A stretch of DNA of 64,000 nucleotides from Humidesulfovibrio sp. (GTDB lineage: Bacteria > Desulfobacterota > Desulfovibrionia > Desulfovibrionales > Desulfovibrionaceae). Below are positions 25,653 to 34,343 of this stretch, piece by piece. The stretch is taken from assembly GCA_031292175.1 (NCBI GenBank), contig JARLHQ010000012.1:1-64000 (forward strand), given 5' to 3'. The notes under the pieces were generated by a model, which was not told where the DNA came from, made no database searches, and saw nothing but the letters and a program-made list of their open reading frames with translations. Position 1 is the stretch's first letter. Each line of letters opens with the position of its first letter. The position numbers and the translations under genes are program-made.

Positions 25653-26327
25653 CTAGCCCAGAGCCAGACGCGCCGCCAGGGCCGCGAACACCGAACCCAT
25701 GAGCCAGCGGCGCGCCAACCGCATTTTTCCGTCCGCGCCCGCGCCCGCGCCTTGGCGCAGGCGGCGCACCAGCCCGCTGGCGAGCAGCGAATAGGCCGCG
25801 TCGAACAGCAGGCCCACCCCCACGAGGATGCCCCCGAGGAACAGAAATTGCGGCAGGAGCGGCCCGCGCTCCGGGGCCACGAACTGCGGCAGCAGCAGGC
25901 CGCAGAACAAGAGCGCCTTGGGATTCAGCAGGTTGGTCAAAAAGCCGCGCAGCATATCCGCCCGGGGCTTGCCGCGTCCCTGCGCCGTTTCGTCCGGGCC
26001 GGGCCCTCCTGATGGCCCGGCCGCCGCTTCCGCGCGGCCCGGCGTGGCCCGCAACATCTTCCAGGCCAGCCACAGCAAATAGGCGGCGCCCACCGCGCGC
26101 ACGGCGGTGTGCAGTGCCGGATGCGTGGCCAGAAGCGTCGCGAGGCCGAGCCCCGCCGCCAGAACGTGGGCATAGCGCGCGCAGGCGATGCCGAGGCCCG
26201 CGCGCAGGCCCGCGCGCGTTCCCCTGTCGCCGGCCGTGGCCACGACCAGGGCCATGTCCGGCCCCGGGGCCAGAAACACGGCCACCAACGCGGCGAGGTA
26301 CAGGGACAGGGGAGTGGGGTCGAGCAT
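25653..26327 (-). CDS. LysE/RhtB family amino-acid exporter
   Basis: 224 residues, about six membrane segments. The N-terminal VAVFLAPGPDMALVVATAGDRG and the central FLTNLLNPKALLF are the LysE/RhtB signatures. It probably exports an amino acid or derivative. The ATG has AAGGAGG upstream. It is divergent from an Lrp/AsnC regulator 162 bases away, a common pairing in which the regulator senses the exported amino acid; I infer that control here. Confidence 0.88.
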   Translation of the reverse strand: MLDPTPLSLYLAALVAVFLAPGPDMALVVATAGDRGTRAGLRAGLGIACARYAHVLAAGLGLATLLATHPALHTAVRAVGAAYLLWLAWKMLRATPGRAEAAAGPSGGPGPDETAQGRGKPRADMLRGFLTNLLNPKALLFCGLLLPQFVAPERGPLLPQFLFLGGILVGVGLLFDAAYSLLASGLVRRLRQGAGAGADGKMRLARRWLMGSVFAALAARLALG

Positions 26328-26489
26328 GGGATCCTCCTTGATGACGGCTAAATGGCCTTGGCTTGATCGCCTTGGGCTAGGGCCCTTGGGCCGATTCCCG
26401 GCAGAATACCGCGCGGTGAGGGAAATTGCCTTGCTTTTTCTCGCGAAATATCGAAGCGTTTGGCAAGAATACTTTCTCTGGAGGCATTT

Positions 26490-27005
26490 ATGGGGAAGGA
26501 TATTGCCAAGATTGGGCTGGATGCGACGGACCGCGCCCTTTTAGCCCTGGTGCAGACGGACGGGCGCATGTCCAACGCCAAGCTCGCCGAGGCGCTCTCC
26601 TTAAGTGAGACGCCCTGCTGGCGCAGGCTCAAGCGCCTGGAAGCCGAGGGCGTCATCGAGGGCTATCAGGCCAACCTGAACCGTTCGCGCTTGGGGTATG
26701 GCGTGCTTGCTTTTGTGCAACTCTGCTTCGCCAACCACTCGGACGACGCGCCTGCGCAGTTCGAGCAGGCCGTGCAGCATATCCCGGAAGTGCTGTCCTG
26801 CCACAACGTCACCGGTGAGGCGGACTATTTTCTGCAAGTGGTGGCGAAGGATCTGGAGGCGTATGGCCGGTTCGTATCCGAGGTGCTGCGTAAGTTGCCG
26901 GGAGTTGCCTCCATTCGCTCCAGCTTGTCGCTGCGGGAGGTGAAGGCCTCGACGCGGCTGCCCTTGATGGCGGCGCTTTTGACGCGGACGAAGCGCCCGG
27001 ACTAG
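26490..27005 (+). CDS. Lrp/AsnC family transcriptional regulator
   Basis: 171 residues. The N-terminal winged helix-turn-helix (LDATDRALLALVQTDGR... then LSETPCWRRLKRLEAEGVI) is followed by a RAM domain that binds amino acids and makes dimers (CHNVTGEADYFLQVV). ATG 26490 has GGAGG with a 5-base spacer. It is divergent from the lysE-type exporter, the likely target. The last 4 bases overlap the end of the convergent hypothetical gene. Confidence 0.9.
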   Translation: MGKDIAKIGLDATDRALLALVQTDGRMSNAKLAEALSLSETPCWRRLKRLEAEGVIEGYQANLNRSRLGYGVLAFVQLCFANHSDDAPAQFEQAVQHIPEVLSCHNVTGEADYFLQVVAKDLEAYGRFVSEVLRKLPGVASIRSSLSLREVKASTRLPLMAALLTRTKRPD

Positions 27006-27802
27006 GCCATGAACGAGCGCGCCACGCGGAACACGTCGTCGTAGGAGAGTTGCGCGCGGATGGCCAGGCACATCTCCGTGGCCATGTCCATCTTGCGCCG
27101 GGCCTGGGCCAGGATCGCGTCGCGCAGGTCCATCAGGTGGCGGGACACGAACTCGGCCTCGAAGCCATCGGCGGCCAGGGACAGCCCCTCGCTGAAGTAG
27201 CCGGGACGCAGGTGCGGCAGGTACTCGTTCAGGGCCTGCTTGCCGTTGCGGCGCGCGGCCAGGGAGTAGAAGAGCATCTTCACGGCCAGGCGGTCGTCCT
27301 TCTGCTTGTGGTCCACGCGGAGCAGCATCGGCAGGTCCGCATCCTGTTCGCCCACAGTGGACATGAGCCCATAGGCCAGCTCGAAGGCGCGTTTCTCGGT
27401 CACCGGTGGGCCGCCCATGAGCCCCATGAGGCGGATGTGGGTGAGCCGCGGGTTTTCGCCCAGGGCAATGCCGACAAGGGTTTGGCGGATCATCTCGAAG
27501 CGGCGGCGACCCTCGGCCAGCAGGCCCTGCGTCTTGGCCCGGGTCAGCCTGCGGATCAGCTCCTGGTCCAGGCCGGACACGGCGGCGTCGAGCAGGTGGC
27601 GGATGAGCCGCTCGTTGGTGTTTTCCAGCTCCGCCGCGAGCAGGCTGCGGTCGCGCTTGGTGTCGAGCAGCTTCTTTATGGACAGCCAGTATGCGGCCAG
27701 GGCCTCCACGGGCATCTCCAGGATGTCCAGCTCGTTTTGCGTGGTGCTCTGTTCCCTCTGGTCTTTCTGTTCTTTCGGGTCTTTCTGTTCTCTCGGGTCC
27801 AT
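27002..27802 (-). CDS. conserved hypothetical helical protein
   Basis: 266 residues, cytosolic and almost entirely helical. Residues 1-20 are a charged, repetitive segment (EQKDPKEQKDQREQ) encoded by an 18-bp DNA repeat. The remainder (LDILEMPVEALAAYWLSI onward) has no catalytic motif that I recognise. It has a non-repetitive, well-conserved look and is probably lineage-specific. The short spacer to its right is divergent with lgt. Confidence 0.6.
   Translation of the reverse strand: MDPREQKDPKEQKDQREQSTTQNELDILEMPVEALAAYWLSIKKLLDTKRDRSLLAAELENTNERLIRHLLDAAVSGLDQELIRRLTRAKTQGLLAEGRRRFEMIRQTLVGIALGENPRLTHIRLMGLMGGPPVTEKRAFELAYGLMSTVGEQDADLPMLLRVDHKQKDDRLAVKMLFYSLAARRNGKQALNEYLPHLRPGYFSEGLSLAADGFEAEFVSRHLMDLRDAILAQARRKMDMATEMCLAIRAQLSYDDVFRVARSFMA
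27742..27799. repeat. imperfect 18-bp tandem repeat inside a coding start
   Basis: Two near-identical 18-base units (27760-27777 and 27778-27795, one difference) plus a degenerate partial copy to the left. They encode the EQKDPKEQKD segment at the N-terminus of the hypothetical protein and could change length by slippage. Confidence 0.7.
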
Positions 27803-27967
27803 GCAAGACCTCGCTCCCCGGCCGTCGCCGAATAATGGGGGGTTGACGCGGGCGGTAAAAAGTCCGATTTCTGGCGCGCGCCGGTCCTTCTTGCTGCTCC
27901 GGCCCCGACCCTAGCGCAAATCGTGGCGGGAAACAAACAGGGCGTATCGCCCAAGCCAGGAGAGACC

Positions 27968-28753
27968 ATGCTCACCTATCCGGTCATCGACCCCGTGGCC
28001 CTGCAGATCGGACCTTTGGCCGCCCGCTGGTACGGGCTCATGTACGCCGTGGGCTTTGGCTCCGGCTGGTGGCTGGGGCGCCGCCGCGCGGCCCGGCCCG
28101 GCTCCGGCTGGACCGCCATGCAGGTGGACGACCTCATCACCTGGCTGGTGGTGGGCGTGGTGCTGGGCGGGCGCATCGGCTACGTGCTGTTCTACGATCC
28201 AAGCTACTACATGGCCAACCCGCTGGAGATCTTCTCCATTTGGCGCGGGGGCATGAGCTTCCACGGCGGAGTCGTCGGGGTGGTGCTGGTGAGCTGGCTC
28301 TATGGCCGCAGCATCGGCAAGAACCTGCTGGAAGTGGGCGACCTCATCGCGCCCCTGGTGCCGCCGGGACTCCTGGCTGGGCGCATCGGCAACTTCATCA
28401 ATGGCGAACTGTGGGGCCGGGTGACGGACGTGCCCTGGGCCATGGTCTTCCCCACGGGCGGGCCTCTGCCGCGCCATCCGTCCCAGCTTTATGAGGCCGC
28501 GCTCGAAGGCCTCACGCTCTTTATCATTCTGTGGATCTATTCTTCGAAACCGCGCCAGCGTGGGGCCGTGGGCGGCTTGTTCCTGCTGGGCTACGGCTGC
28601 TTCCGTTTCTTTGTGGAGTTTTTCCGTCAGCCGGATGTCCAGCTGGGTTTCGTGGCGTTCAATTTCTTCAGCATGGGCCAGCTGCTTTGCCTGCCCATGA
28701 TCGCCCTGGGGCTGTATCTGATGCTGCGCAAGCCCGCCGCCGCCAAGGCCTAG
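27968..28753 (+). CDS. lgt: prolipoprotein diacylglyceryl transferase
   Basis: 261 residues with seven membrane segments expected. Lgt landmarks are present: the early [20 protein letters not shown] with the essential His, and the signature [14 protein letters not shown]. The enzyme moves diacylglyceryl from phosphatidylglycerol onto the lipobox cysteine. ATG 27968 follows AGGAGAG. Several predicted lipoproteins in this window would be substrates. It overlaps the convergent glutamine cyclotransferase gene by 4 bases. Confidence 0.95.
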   Translation: MLTYPVIDPVALQIGPLAARWYGLMYAVGFGSGWWLGRRRAARPGSGWTAMQVDDLITWLVVGVVLGGRIGYVLFYDPSYYMANPLEIFSIWRGGMSFHGGVVGVVLVSWLYGRSIGKNLLEVGDLIAPLVPPGLLAGRIGNFINGELWGRVTDVPWAMVFPTGGPLPRHPSQLYEAALEGLTLFIILWIYSSKPRQRGAVGGLFLLGYGCFRFFVEFFRQPDVQLGFVAFNFFSMGQLLCLPMIALGLYLMLRKPAAAKA

Positions 28754-29595
28754 GGCCGGTTCCCAGGCCCACCCGGCTGCCGGTGCAGCAGTTCCGGCAG
28801 GGCGGCCACGAACACCCGGTCCCAGAGCTTGCCCGTCAGCAGAAGCGCCCCGCGTCCGCTATCGGCGGCGGGGTCAAAGGCCACACCGTTGGCCGCCTCC
28901 GCGCCGTCGGGCAGTTCGCGCCGCAGGGCCGAGAGGTCGAGCCACAGGGCCACCTGCCCGTCGCTGGGGCGGATGACCGCGAGGATGTCCTCCTGCCAGA
29001 TGTTGGCCACGAGCCAGCCGTTCACCCATTCCAATTCGTTGATGCGCTCAATGGGGCGCGTCCCCTCGCGCACGCGCAGGGTCTTGCCGGTTTCCTCCAG
29101 GGTGCGGGCGTCGAGGAAGCGCAGCACGTCCGTGCCATCGCTCAACACAGCCGTGTCCCCCCGACAGGTCAGGCCCCAGCCCTGGCCGCGCAGCCGGTGG
29201 CGCCCAAGGGGCCGCAAGCTCTCCGGGTCATAGGTCAGGATGACGCCCTCGCGCCAGGTGAGCTGGACCAGGCGCGCGCCCCGGCCTTTCGCAGGGCACA
29301 GGGCCAGGCCCTCGCCGAAAAAAGCTTCGGGCAAACCGCGCCAAGTCAGCACCCGGCCTGTAGCCGGGTCTACGCGGCGCACCGTGGACTGCCCGTAGAG
29401 GCCTGTGCTCTCGAAGTATACGCCATGGTGCAGGAAGAACCCCTGGGTGAAGGCTTTGCTGTCGTGGGGCAGCCGGGCGAGCACACGCACCACTTCCGTG
29501 GGGGCCAGGCCGCTCGGGGCGGCGGGTGAAGCGCCGGGCAGGCAGAGGACCAGCAGCGCTGCCAGAAGCCAGGGAAATGTACCCCGGCCGTTCAT
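28750..29595 (-). CDS. glutaminyl-peptide cyclotransferase
   Basis: 281 residues with an N-terminal signal peptide ([18 protein letters not shown]). The body fits the PF05096 beta-propeller glutamine cyclotransferases: [28 protein letters not shown], then [24 protein letters not shown] and a late NGVAFDP. The enzyme would form pyroglutamate at N-terminal Gln of exported proteins in the periplasm. Its ATG overlaps the cheD stop. It is the last gene of the long minus-strand series. Confidence 0.88.
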   Translation of the reverse strand: MNGRGTFPWLLAALLVLCLPGASPAAPSGLAPTEVVRVLARLPHDSKAFTQGFFLHHGVYFESTGLYGQSTVRRVDPATGRVLTWRGLPEAFFGEGLALCPAKGRGARLVQLTWREGVILTYDPESLRPLGRHRLRGQGWGLTCRGDTAVLSDGTDVLRFLDARTLEETGKTLRVREGTRPIERINELEWVNGWLVANIWQEDILAVIRPSDGQVALWLDLSALRRELPDGAEAANGVAFDPAADSGRGALLLTGKLWDRVFVAALPELLHRQPGGPGNRP

Positions 29596-30158
29596 CTTTG
29601 CTGGGCCTTGCGTCGCGCGTTTGCGGTCAGATACCTTCTGGCTAAATTCTGGTCCAGGTAGGTGAGCCAGACCTCGCCCGTGCCGGTTGCGAAGTAGAGC
29701 TTGCGGCCGTGCTCCCCCAGCACGTCCTGGGCCACGGGCCGCAGGCCGAAGAGCAGCAGGGTGGCCAGCGCGGACTCCACGTTTTTTCGGCCCACGTCGA
29801 GCATGTCGCGGATATCGGCGCCGTAGGCGTTCTGCAGGGTGTTGGCCCCGCCGAAGACTTTCACCTCCAGCTCTTCCGGGGGCATGCCCGCCGCGCGGAA
29901 GCGCTGCACCATGGCGCGCACGGCGAGGTCGGCGAAGGTGCCGTCCGTGGTTCTGGCGCAGCACCGTCGCTGGCCCTTATCGGGCAACATGGCGTGAAAC
30001 ATCCCGCCCTTGCCGTGGGCGCGGTGGTAGAAGGTGACCGAGACGCAGCTCCCGAGCACAGTGGTGAGGAACATGGGCTTGGACGCAAAGGCGCAGTCGC
30101 CGATGCTGACGTGGGCCACGGGCAGGCCAAGATTTCCCGCTGCGGAGAATACGGCCAT
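29592..30158 (-). CDS. cheD: chemoreceptor glutamine deamidase CheD
   Basis: 188 residues. LGSCVSVTFYHRAHGKGGMFHAMLP carries the catalytic Cys and His of CheD, and KVFGGANTL is the third conserved block. CheD deamidates glutamines in chemoreceptors. No other chemotaxis gene is nearby; it sits 3 bases after a small secreted protein gene at the end of a pseudopilin operon, an unusual place. Confidence 0.92.
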   Translation of the reverse strand: MAVFSAAGNLGLPVAHVSIGDCAFASKPMFLTTVLGSCVSVTFYHRAHGKGGMFHAMLPDKGQRRCCARTTDGTFADLAVRAMVQRFRAAGMPPEELEVKVFGGANTLQNAYGADIRDMLDVGRKNVESALATLLLFGLRPVAQDVLGEHGRKLYFATGTGEVWLTYLDQNLARRYLTANARRKAQQR

Positions 30159-30161
30159 GGC

Positions 30162-30491
30162 TTATTTGTAGATGATGATGTCGCCGTAAATGGCCTTGCC
30201 GCTTTTGCGCGCCGGAGCGGCCTTGCCGTCGGGGGAGGGCGCGGCCTCCTGTTGCGTATTCGTCTGCGCGGGTCCAGGGAAGGGCTTGTCCTCGCCGCCC
30301 GCGGCGCGCACCGCTTTGCCCGGATTGTTCACCGCATTGCTGACCGCATGGACCAGGGCCTCACGCTGGCTCTGATCCAGTTCCTGTTTTTGGTTTATCG
30401 CGTCCTGCATGGGGTCAGCCGCGCGCGCACGCGCTGGGAGCAGGAGCAGGGCCAGGGCCAGGGCGAAAGGGAACAGGCAGGTGCGCCGCAT
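30162..30491 (-). CDS. small secreted protein
   Basis: 109 residues. A signal peptide with cleavage near ARARA-AD is followed by a charged helix (NQKQELDQSQREALVHAV) and a Pro/Ala/Lys-rich linker ending GKAIYGDIIIYK. No family recognised. It follows the LamG-type minor pilin gene by 16 bases and precedes cheD by 3, so it probably belongs to the pilin-like export system. Confidence 0.65.
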   Translation of the reverse strand: MRRTCLFPFALALALLLLPARARAADPMQDAINQKQELDQSQREALVHAVSNAVNNPGKAVRAAGGEDKPFPGPAQTNTQQEAAPSPDGKAAPARKSGKAIYGDIIIYK

Positions 30492-30507
30492 GGGGACTCC
30501 GATGGCG

Positions 30508-32616
30508 TTATGGTGCGCCCGTGGCCAACGCCGTGACGTTGGCCTGGGTCAGGACCTGTTTGTAAAGGTACACCTCGTCGATGATGCCGGTGAAGGCCGT
30601 GGAGGTACTGGTCGAGCCTGAGCCGAGGAAAAAGGCACCATTGGAGTTTTGCGCGGTTTGCACCGTGGCCGTGCCCTCGGGTGTGCCATTGACGTAAAGG
30701 GTCAGCGGCGTGCCGGGATTCTGCCAGGAGGCGACCACATGGTACCATTTGCCCTGCACCGGCACGGTGGTGGAGGTGACCTCAACGTAGTTGGAGCTAT
30801 TTGTGCCGTAGCGCAGACGGAAGCGCAGCGTGCCATTCCAATTGACACCGAGCCCGTAGGCCTCATTGCTGCTGCTCGTTGTGCCCTTGTGCAGGATCCA
30901 TGCGCCCGTGTTCGAGCCGTACATTTTGAACCAGAGTGACACCCCGCCCACGGCCTGCAGGTCGAGGGCCGAGTTGTCCGGAACGGACATGTACGTGCCG
31001 CCATTGAAATAGAGCGCGGCGCCGTTGTTGTTGACGATGCCCGGCACCCAGCGCGCGGTGCCATATATGGTGCCGTTCAGGCTGCTGCTCACGGGATTGG
31101 TCACGGTGCTGCCGATGTTGTCGAACATCGGCCAATAGGCGGTGTAGCCTGTGGGCGCGGTGCCATAGTTGGGCTGCGCTTTCTTGAAGGCCAGGACGAA
31201 ATCGGCCACCTTGATGTTTTGTGCAAAGTCGCCCGTGGCCTCGGTCCAGCCGAAGAACACCTTGTTCAGGTCCACGTGGTACGTGGAGTTGAGAAAGATC
31301 ACCTGTTGGATGGTGGGCGGATAGGTGGTTGAATCATAGTCCGCTGTGACGGTCTTGTATGCCGTGCTGGGGGTGCTGCTGATTACCCAGGTCTTGAGCA
31401 CGTAGCAGTAAGTGGCGGTGCTGGCCGAGCTCGGCGTGGTCAGTCGGGTCAACTCGTAGCGGACGTAATACTTGGTACCGCTGCGCAGCCAATTGGACTG
31501 GGCGGCATAGTACATGCCGTACAGCCCGCTGCCCATGCCGTCCGGGTCGTTGGAGCTGATCGGTTCCGTCGGGCCGCCGTTGCCCGCGCCGTGCTGGTTG
31601 TCGTCGTAAGTGTTGCCGCTGCGTCCATTATATGGGGAGGGCGCGGTGTTCGAGCCCCAGAACACGTAGGCCATGTGGTCTGGTTGTCCGTAGGTGTAAT
31701 TCGAGGGATCGCAGCGCGAACCGGCCACGAAGGGCGTTGTGCTGCAGCTGTTGTACCAGGTGTCGAATTCAATGCCGATCTTGGGCGGCTGGATGCCCTG
31801 GCCGGAGGTGCCCGGTCCGGCCCAGCCCATGAGCTCGCCCATGTTCGAGTCGCCGCCCACCGCCGTGAGGGCGTTGGTCACCGCGCTCATGACGCCGAAC
31901 ACCATGCCATCGGCCACGGAGGCCGGGTCCCACTGCACGTCGAAATAGGCGCGCAGGCCGTTGTCCATGGTGCAGTTGCCGTTCACGCAGCCCTGGGTGG
32001 CATTGCCCGCATACCAGATGGCCGCGGCGTTGTGCGTGCCGGTGACGGTGCCGAAACTGATGGTGTTGGTGCTGCTGTCGACGGTGATGGGGTTGGTGGC
32101 CCCCAGGGAGCTGGTGCGCATGAAGTCATCGGCCAGATTGGAGAAGTCTATGGGGGTGGAGGCGAAGGCCGCCACCACGGGCAGGTTCACCGTGGAGGCG
32201 GCGGCCGTGGCCGTGGCCGGGGCGAGGATGGCGCAGCCTCTGCCTGTGGCGGTGATGGTGGCGGTATAGTTTGAGTCGTAGCTGACGACCAGGCTGAAGC
32301 CCAGGCCCTTGGCCTGGTCCACGGTGAAGGTGCCGCTGTTGAGTGCGCTGACCGTGGTGTTCAGCTGGCTTACTGTGGTGCAGATGCGCAGCCGGGCCGT
32401 GGCGTAGCGCAGGCCCGCTTCGGCCATGTAGCGGGCGGCGGTGGCGCAATTGGGCGAGAGCACGCTGGTCAGGGAGGCCCCGAAGCGCGTGACCCCGGCC
32501 ATGGCCAGGAGGCCGAAGGCCACCAGGGCCAGCGCCAGGTAGACGATGAGGCTGCCCCGCTCGCCGCGGGGGGATTTCCGCGCGGTTGGCTCCGCAGGGA
32601 TTGCGCGTTGCGGCAT
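30508..32616 (-). CDS. PilX/PulK-like minor pilin with C-terminal LamG domain
   Basis: 702 residues. A short basic leader (KSPRGERG) precedes the hydrophobic N-terminal helix SLIVYLALALVAFGLLAM, as in atypical minor pilins. A large middle region rich in Ser/Thr/Tyr/Asn follows, containing an LNS/lectin-like stretch (EFDTWYNSC). The last ~180 residues form a LamG/concanavalin-like fold (ALYFNGGTYMSVPDNSALDL, then LSLWFKMYG-type and IIDEVYLYKQVLT segments). ATG 32616 is chosen because AGGAG lies 6 bases upstream; ATG 32622 abuts that site. A surface-exposed, glycan-binding pilus tip is a reasonable guess. Confidence 0.75.
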   Translation of the reverse strand: MPQRAIPAEPTARKSPRGERGSLIVYLALALVAFGLLAMAGVTRFGASLTSVLSPNCATAARYMAEAGLRYATARLRICTTVSQLNTTVSALNSGTFTVDQAKGLGFSLVVSYDSNYTATITATGRGCAILAPATATAAASTVNLPVVAAFASTPIDFSNLADDFMRTSSLGATNPITVDSSTNTISFGTVTGTHNAAAIWYAGNATQGCVNGNCTMDNGLRAYFDVQWDPASVADGMVFGVMSAVTNALTAVGGDSNMGELMGWAGPGTSGQGIQPPKIGIEFDTWYNSCSTTPFVAGSRCDPSNYTYGQPDHMAYVFWGSNTAPSPYNGRSGNTYDDNQHGAGNGGPTEPISSNDPDGMGSGLYGMYYAAQSNWLRSGTKYYVRYELTRLTTPSSASTATYCYVLKTWVISSTPSTAYKTVTADYDSTTYPPTIQQVIFLNSTYHVDLNKVFFGWTEATGDFAQNIKVADFVLAFKKAQPNYGTAPTGYTAYWPMFDNIGSTVTNPVSSSLNGTIYGTARWVPGIVNNNGAALYFNGGTYMSVPDNSALDLQAVGGVSLWFKMYGSNTGAWILHKGTTSSSNEAYGLGVNWNGTLRFRLRYGTNSSNYVEVTSTTVPVQGKWYHVVASWQNPGTPLTLYVNGTPEGTATVQTAQNSNGAFFLGSGSTSTSTAFTGIIDEVYLYKQVLTQANVTALATGAP

Positions 32617-32625
32617 GGGCATCTC

Positions 32626-33135
32626 CTAGCTGCTGGCGGGCGTGTTGATGCTATTGCGCGGGCTTTCGGTGATGCTGAAGGTCCCGCTGGAGTTCGTCAG
32701 GGTGAAGCTCACGGTGAAGGTCGGCGCGTGGGAGGTGTTCGCGCTCATGGCGCAGGCGCTCACACCATCCAGCAGGAGGTACGCCGTGCCCGCCACGGTC
32801 AGGGTGATGCGCTTGTTCGCGGCATCGTAGGCCAGGGTGCGGGGTTGCGCCGTGCTGCCGGGCAGAAGGGCGTTGGACGAGGTGTAAGAGATGAGGCTGG
32901 CTGTGACCCGCGGCGCTGTGCCGCTCGTGGCCGGACCGCCGTTGATGTCGCGCAGTTCCAGAGCGATGCGCGCGAGGGCGATGTCGGCCTTTTGTCCGTT
33001 TTCTTCGGCCTGCCTCGCGGCCAGCATGCCCTTCGCCCCCAGGCTGAACATGCTCCCTGCGAAAATGGCGATGAGGCCAAGCAGCACGATGACCGCGATG
33101 AGTTCGATGAGGGTGAAGCCTGCCTTGGTGCGCAT
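32626..33135 (-). CDS. type IV pilin-like prepilin (pseudopilin) 3
   Basis: 169 residues. The leader MRTKAG-FTLIELIAVIVLLG has the prepilin peptidase site after Gly6 and Glu at mature position 5, followed by the usual N-terminal helix. The rest is a small globular domain. One of three consecutive prepilins followed by a LamG-type minor pilin. It could serve a type II-like secretion or short pilus apparatus whose core genes are elsewhere. Confidence 0.8.
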   Translation of the reverse strand: MRTKAGFTLIELIAVIVLLGLIAIFAGSMFSLGAKGMLAARQAEENGQKADIALARIALELRDINGGPATSGTAPRVTASLISYTSSNALLPGSTAQPRTLAYDAANKRITLTVAGTAYLLLDGVSACAMSANTSHAPTFTVSFTLTNSSGTFSITESPRNSINTPASS

Positions 33136-33146
33136 GTCCTGCCGTC

Positions 33147-33560
33147 CTAGAAGGAGACTTTCGCGTCCGTGGAGTTTGTGCGTTCCTGCGTCAGCAAGGT
33201 GGTAAAGCTGACACCGCCCACGGTGACCACTACGGTGAGGGAGTCCTGGCCGTCGCCGCTGAATGTGTTGGCGTTGCGGGTGAGCTGGACGGCAGTGTTG
33301 TTGCCGCCGAATTCCGTAACCACCTGGTTCAGGGTGCCGGAGGTGTTTTGGTTCACGTTGTCGGTGAAGTAGGAAACCACCTGCTCCATGATGGCCTCGG
33401 CCTGGGCGGCATTCTGGGTTGTCGTCACGGGCGAGGAGCTCTTGAGCAGCTGTGTGCCGAGGAAATTGACGATCAGCGCACCCAAAAAGCCCGCCACGAG
33501 GATGATGACGATGACCTCAATGAGGGTGAAGCCCCGCTGGCGTTTTCTCTGGGTGGGCAT
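33147..33560 (-). CDS. type IV pilin-like prepilin (pseudopilin) 2
   Basis: 137 residues. The leader MPTQRKRQRG is followed by FTLIEVIVIILVAGFLG with Glu at mature position 5. The globular part is short and Asn/Thr-rich. Its ATG lies 10 bases after the preceding prepilin gene's stop; the next prepilin gene starts 11 bases after its own stop. Confidence 0.8.
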   Translation of the reverse strand: MPTQRKRQRGFTLIEVIVIILVAGFLGALIVNFLGTQLLKSSSPVTTTQNAAQAEAIMEQVVSYFTDNVNQNTSGTLNQVVTEFGGNNTAVQLTRNANTFSGDGQDSLTVVVTVGGVSFTTLLTQERTNSTDAKVSF

Positions 33561-33570
33561 TGGGGGCCTC

Positions 33571-34071
33571 CTACTGCACGAAACCGGTTTCCGGGGTCAC
33601 GGTGAGGGTGCCATTGGTGTTGTTCGCGGTGATGGTGATGCTGGCTGCGCTGGAAAGCTTGTTTCCGGTTGTGCCGTCGTAGGGAATGCCCAGGCTGTCA
33701 TAGCGGAGGTTGAAGGCGGGCATGACCATGGACTTGGCGCTTATGGAGACGCTTTGCGATGTCTCCCCCGGCAGCAACAGGTATGTGGCGTTGGCGTATT
33801 GCGCCCAGTAGTTCGCGCCGTCGCTCTGGATGGTCAGGTAGGTGCTGCCGCTCTTCATGGCGGAGAGCTGCACGTAGCGCAGTTGCGAACGCACCTCGGA
33901 CAGCCGAGCCGCGAGTTCGCCGTTCAGGTTTGCGCTTTGCGCCAGCACCAGGGCCGAAAGAAGGCCAAGGATAATGAGGACGGTGATGAGTTCGATAAGC
34001 GTGAAGCCGCCGCAGAGGGCCTTGGCCTGTGTTGTGCCGGAGCGCCTTGTTCCGCGGTGTGCCTGGGTCAT
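33571..34071 (-). CDS. type IV pilin-like prepilin (pseudopilin) 1, GspH-like
   Basis: 166 residues. The leader ends ALCGG before FTLIELITVLIILGLLS, a clear prepilin peptidase site, and the remainder resembles GspH/FimT minor pilins (SEVRSQLRYVQLSAMKSG). ATG 34071 has GGAGG seven bases upstream. It is the first of the pilin genes and follows the KamA/ATP-grasp group by about 90 bases. Confidence 0.8.
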   Translation of the reverse strand: MTQAHRGTRRSGTTQAKALCGGFTLIELITVLIILGLLSALVLAQSANLNGELAARLSEVRSQLRYVQLSAMKSGSTYLTIQSDGANYWAQYANATYLLLPGETSQSVSISAKSMVMPAFNLRYDSLGIPYDGTTGNKLSSAASITITANNTNGTLTVTPETGFVQ

Positions 34072-34124
34072 GAAGCGCCTCCACGCCGGATGCCGGGGAA
34101 ATTCGTGCGGTGTCCTCCCCGCGC

Positions 34125-34148
34125 GGGGCGGCCTGTGGGGACCGCCCC
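34125..34148 (-). other. hairpin between the KamA group and the pilin genes
   Basis: GGGGCGG and CCGCCCC (34125-34131 and 34142-34148) form a 7-bp GC stem with a 10-base loop, next to a CCCCGCGCGGGG palindrome. No T-tract follows on either strand, so it may attenuate or protect the message rather than end it. Confidence 0.35.
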
Positions 34149-34160
34149 GCAAGGAGGGGC

Positions 34161-34325
34161 CTAGACCTTGCGGATTTCCACGTAGCCGGTGGTGATGGAC
34201 CGGACGTGCTGCTCGCGCTTGAGCTGCACGTCCAAAAGCTTGGGCGAGGAGAAGAGCACCTCTTCCTTGTTCGCGCCGTTCTGGGTCAGGACCAGCTGGT
34301 ATTCTTCGGTGGGCTTTTCGCTCAT
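34161..34325 (-). CDS. 54-residue protein of the KamA/ATP-grasp operon
   Basis: The chain begins MSEKPTEEYQLVLTQNG and ends TTGYVEIRKV. It is highly charged, has no signal peptide or cysteine, and reads as a small strand-rich protein. ATG 34325 lies 18 bases after the stop of the ATP-grasp/GNAT gene, so it is almost certainly co-transcribed with it. It could be a small accessory or carrier protein for the ligases, or a peptide substrate; nothing in the sequence decides this. Confidence 0.7.
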   Translation of the reverse strand: MSEKPTEEYQLVLTQNGANKEEVLFSSPKLLDVQLKREQHVRSITTGYVEIRKV

Positions 34326-34343
34326 GTTCGCTCCGTTTGCCTC

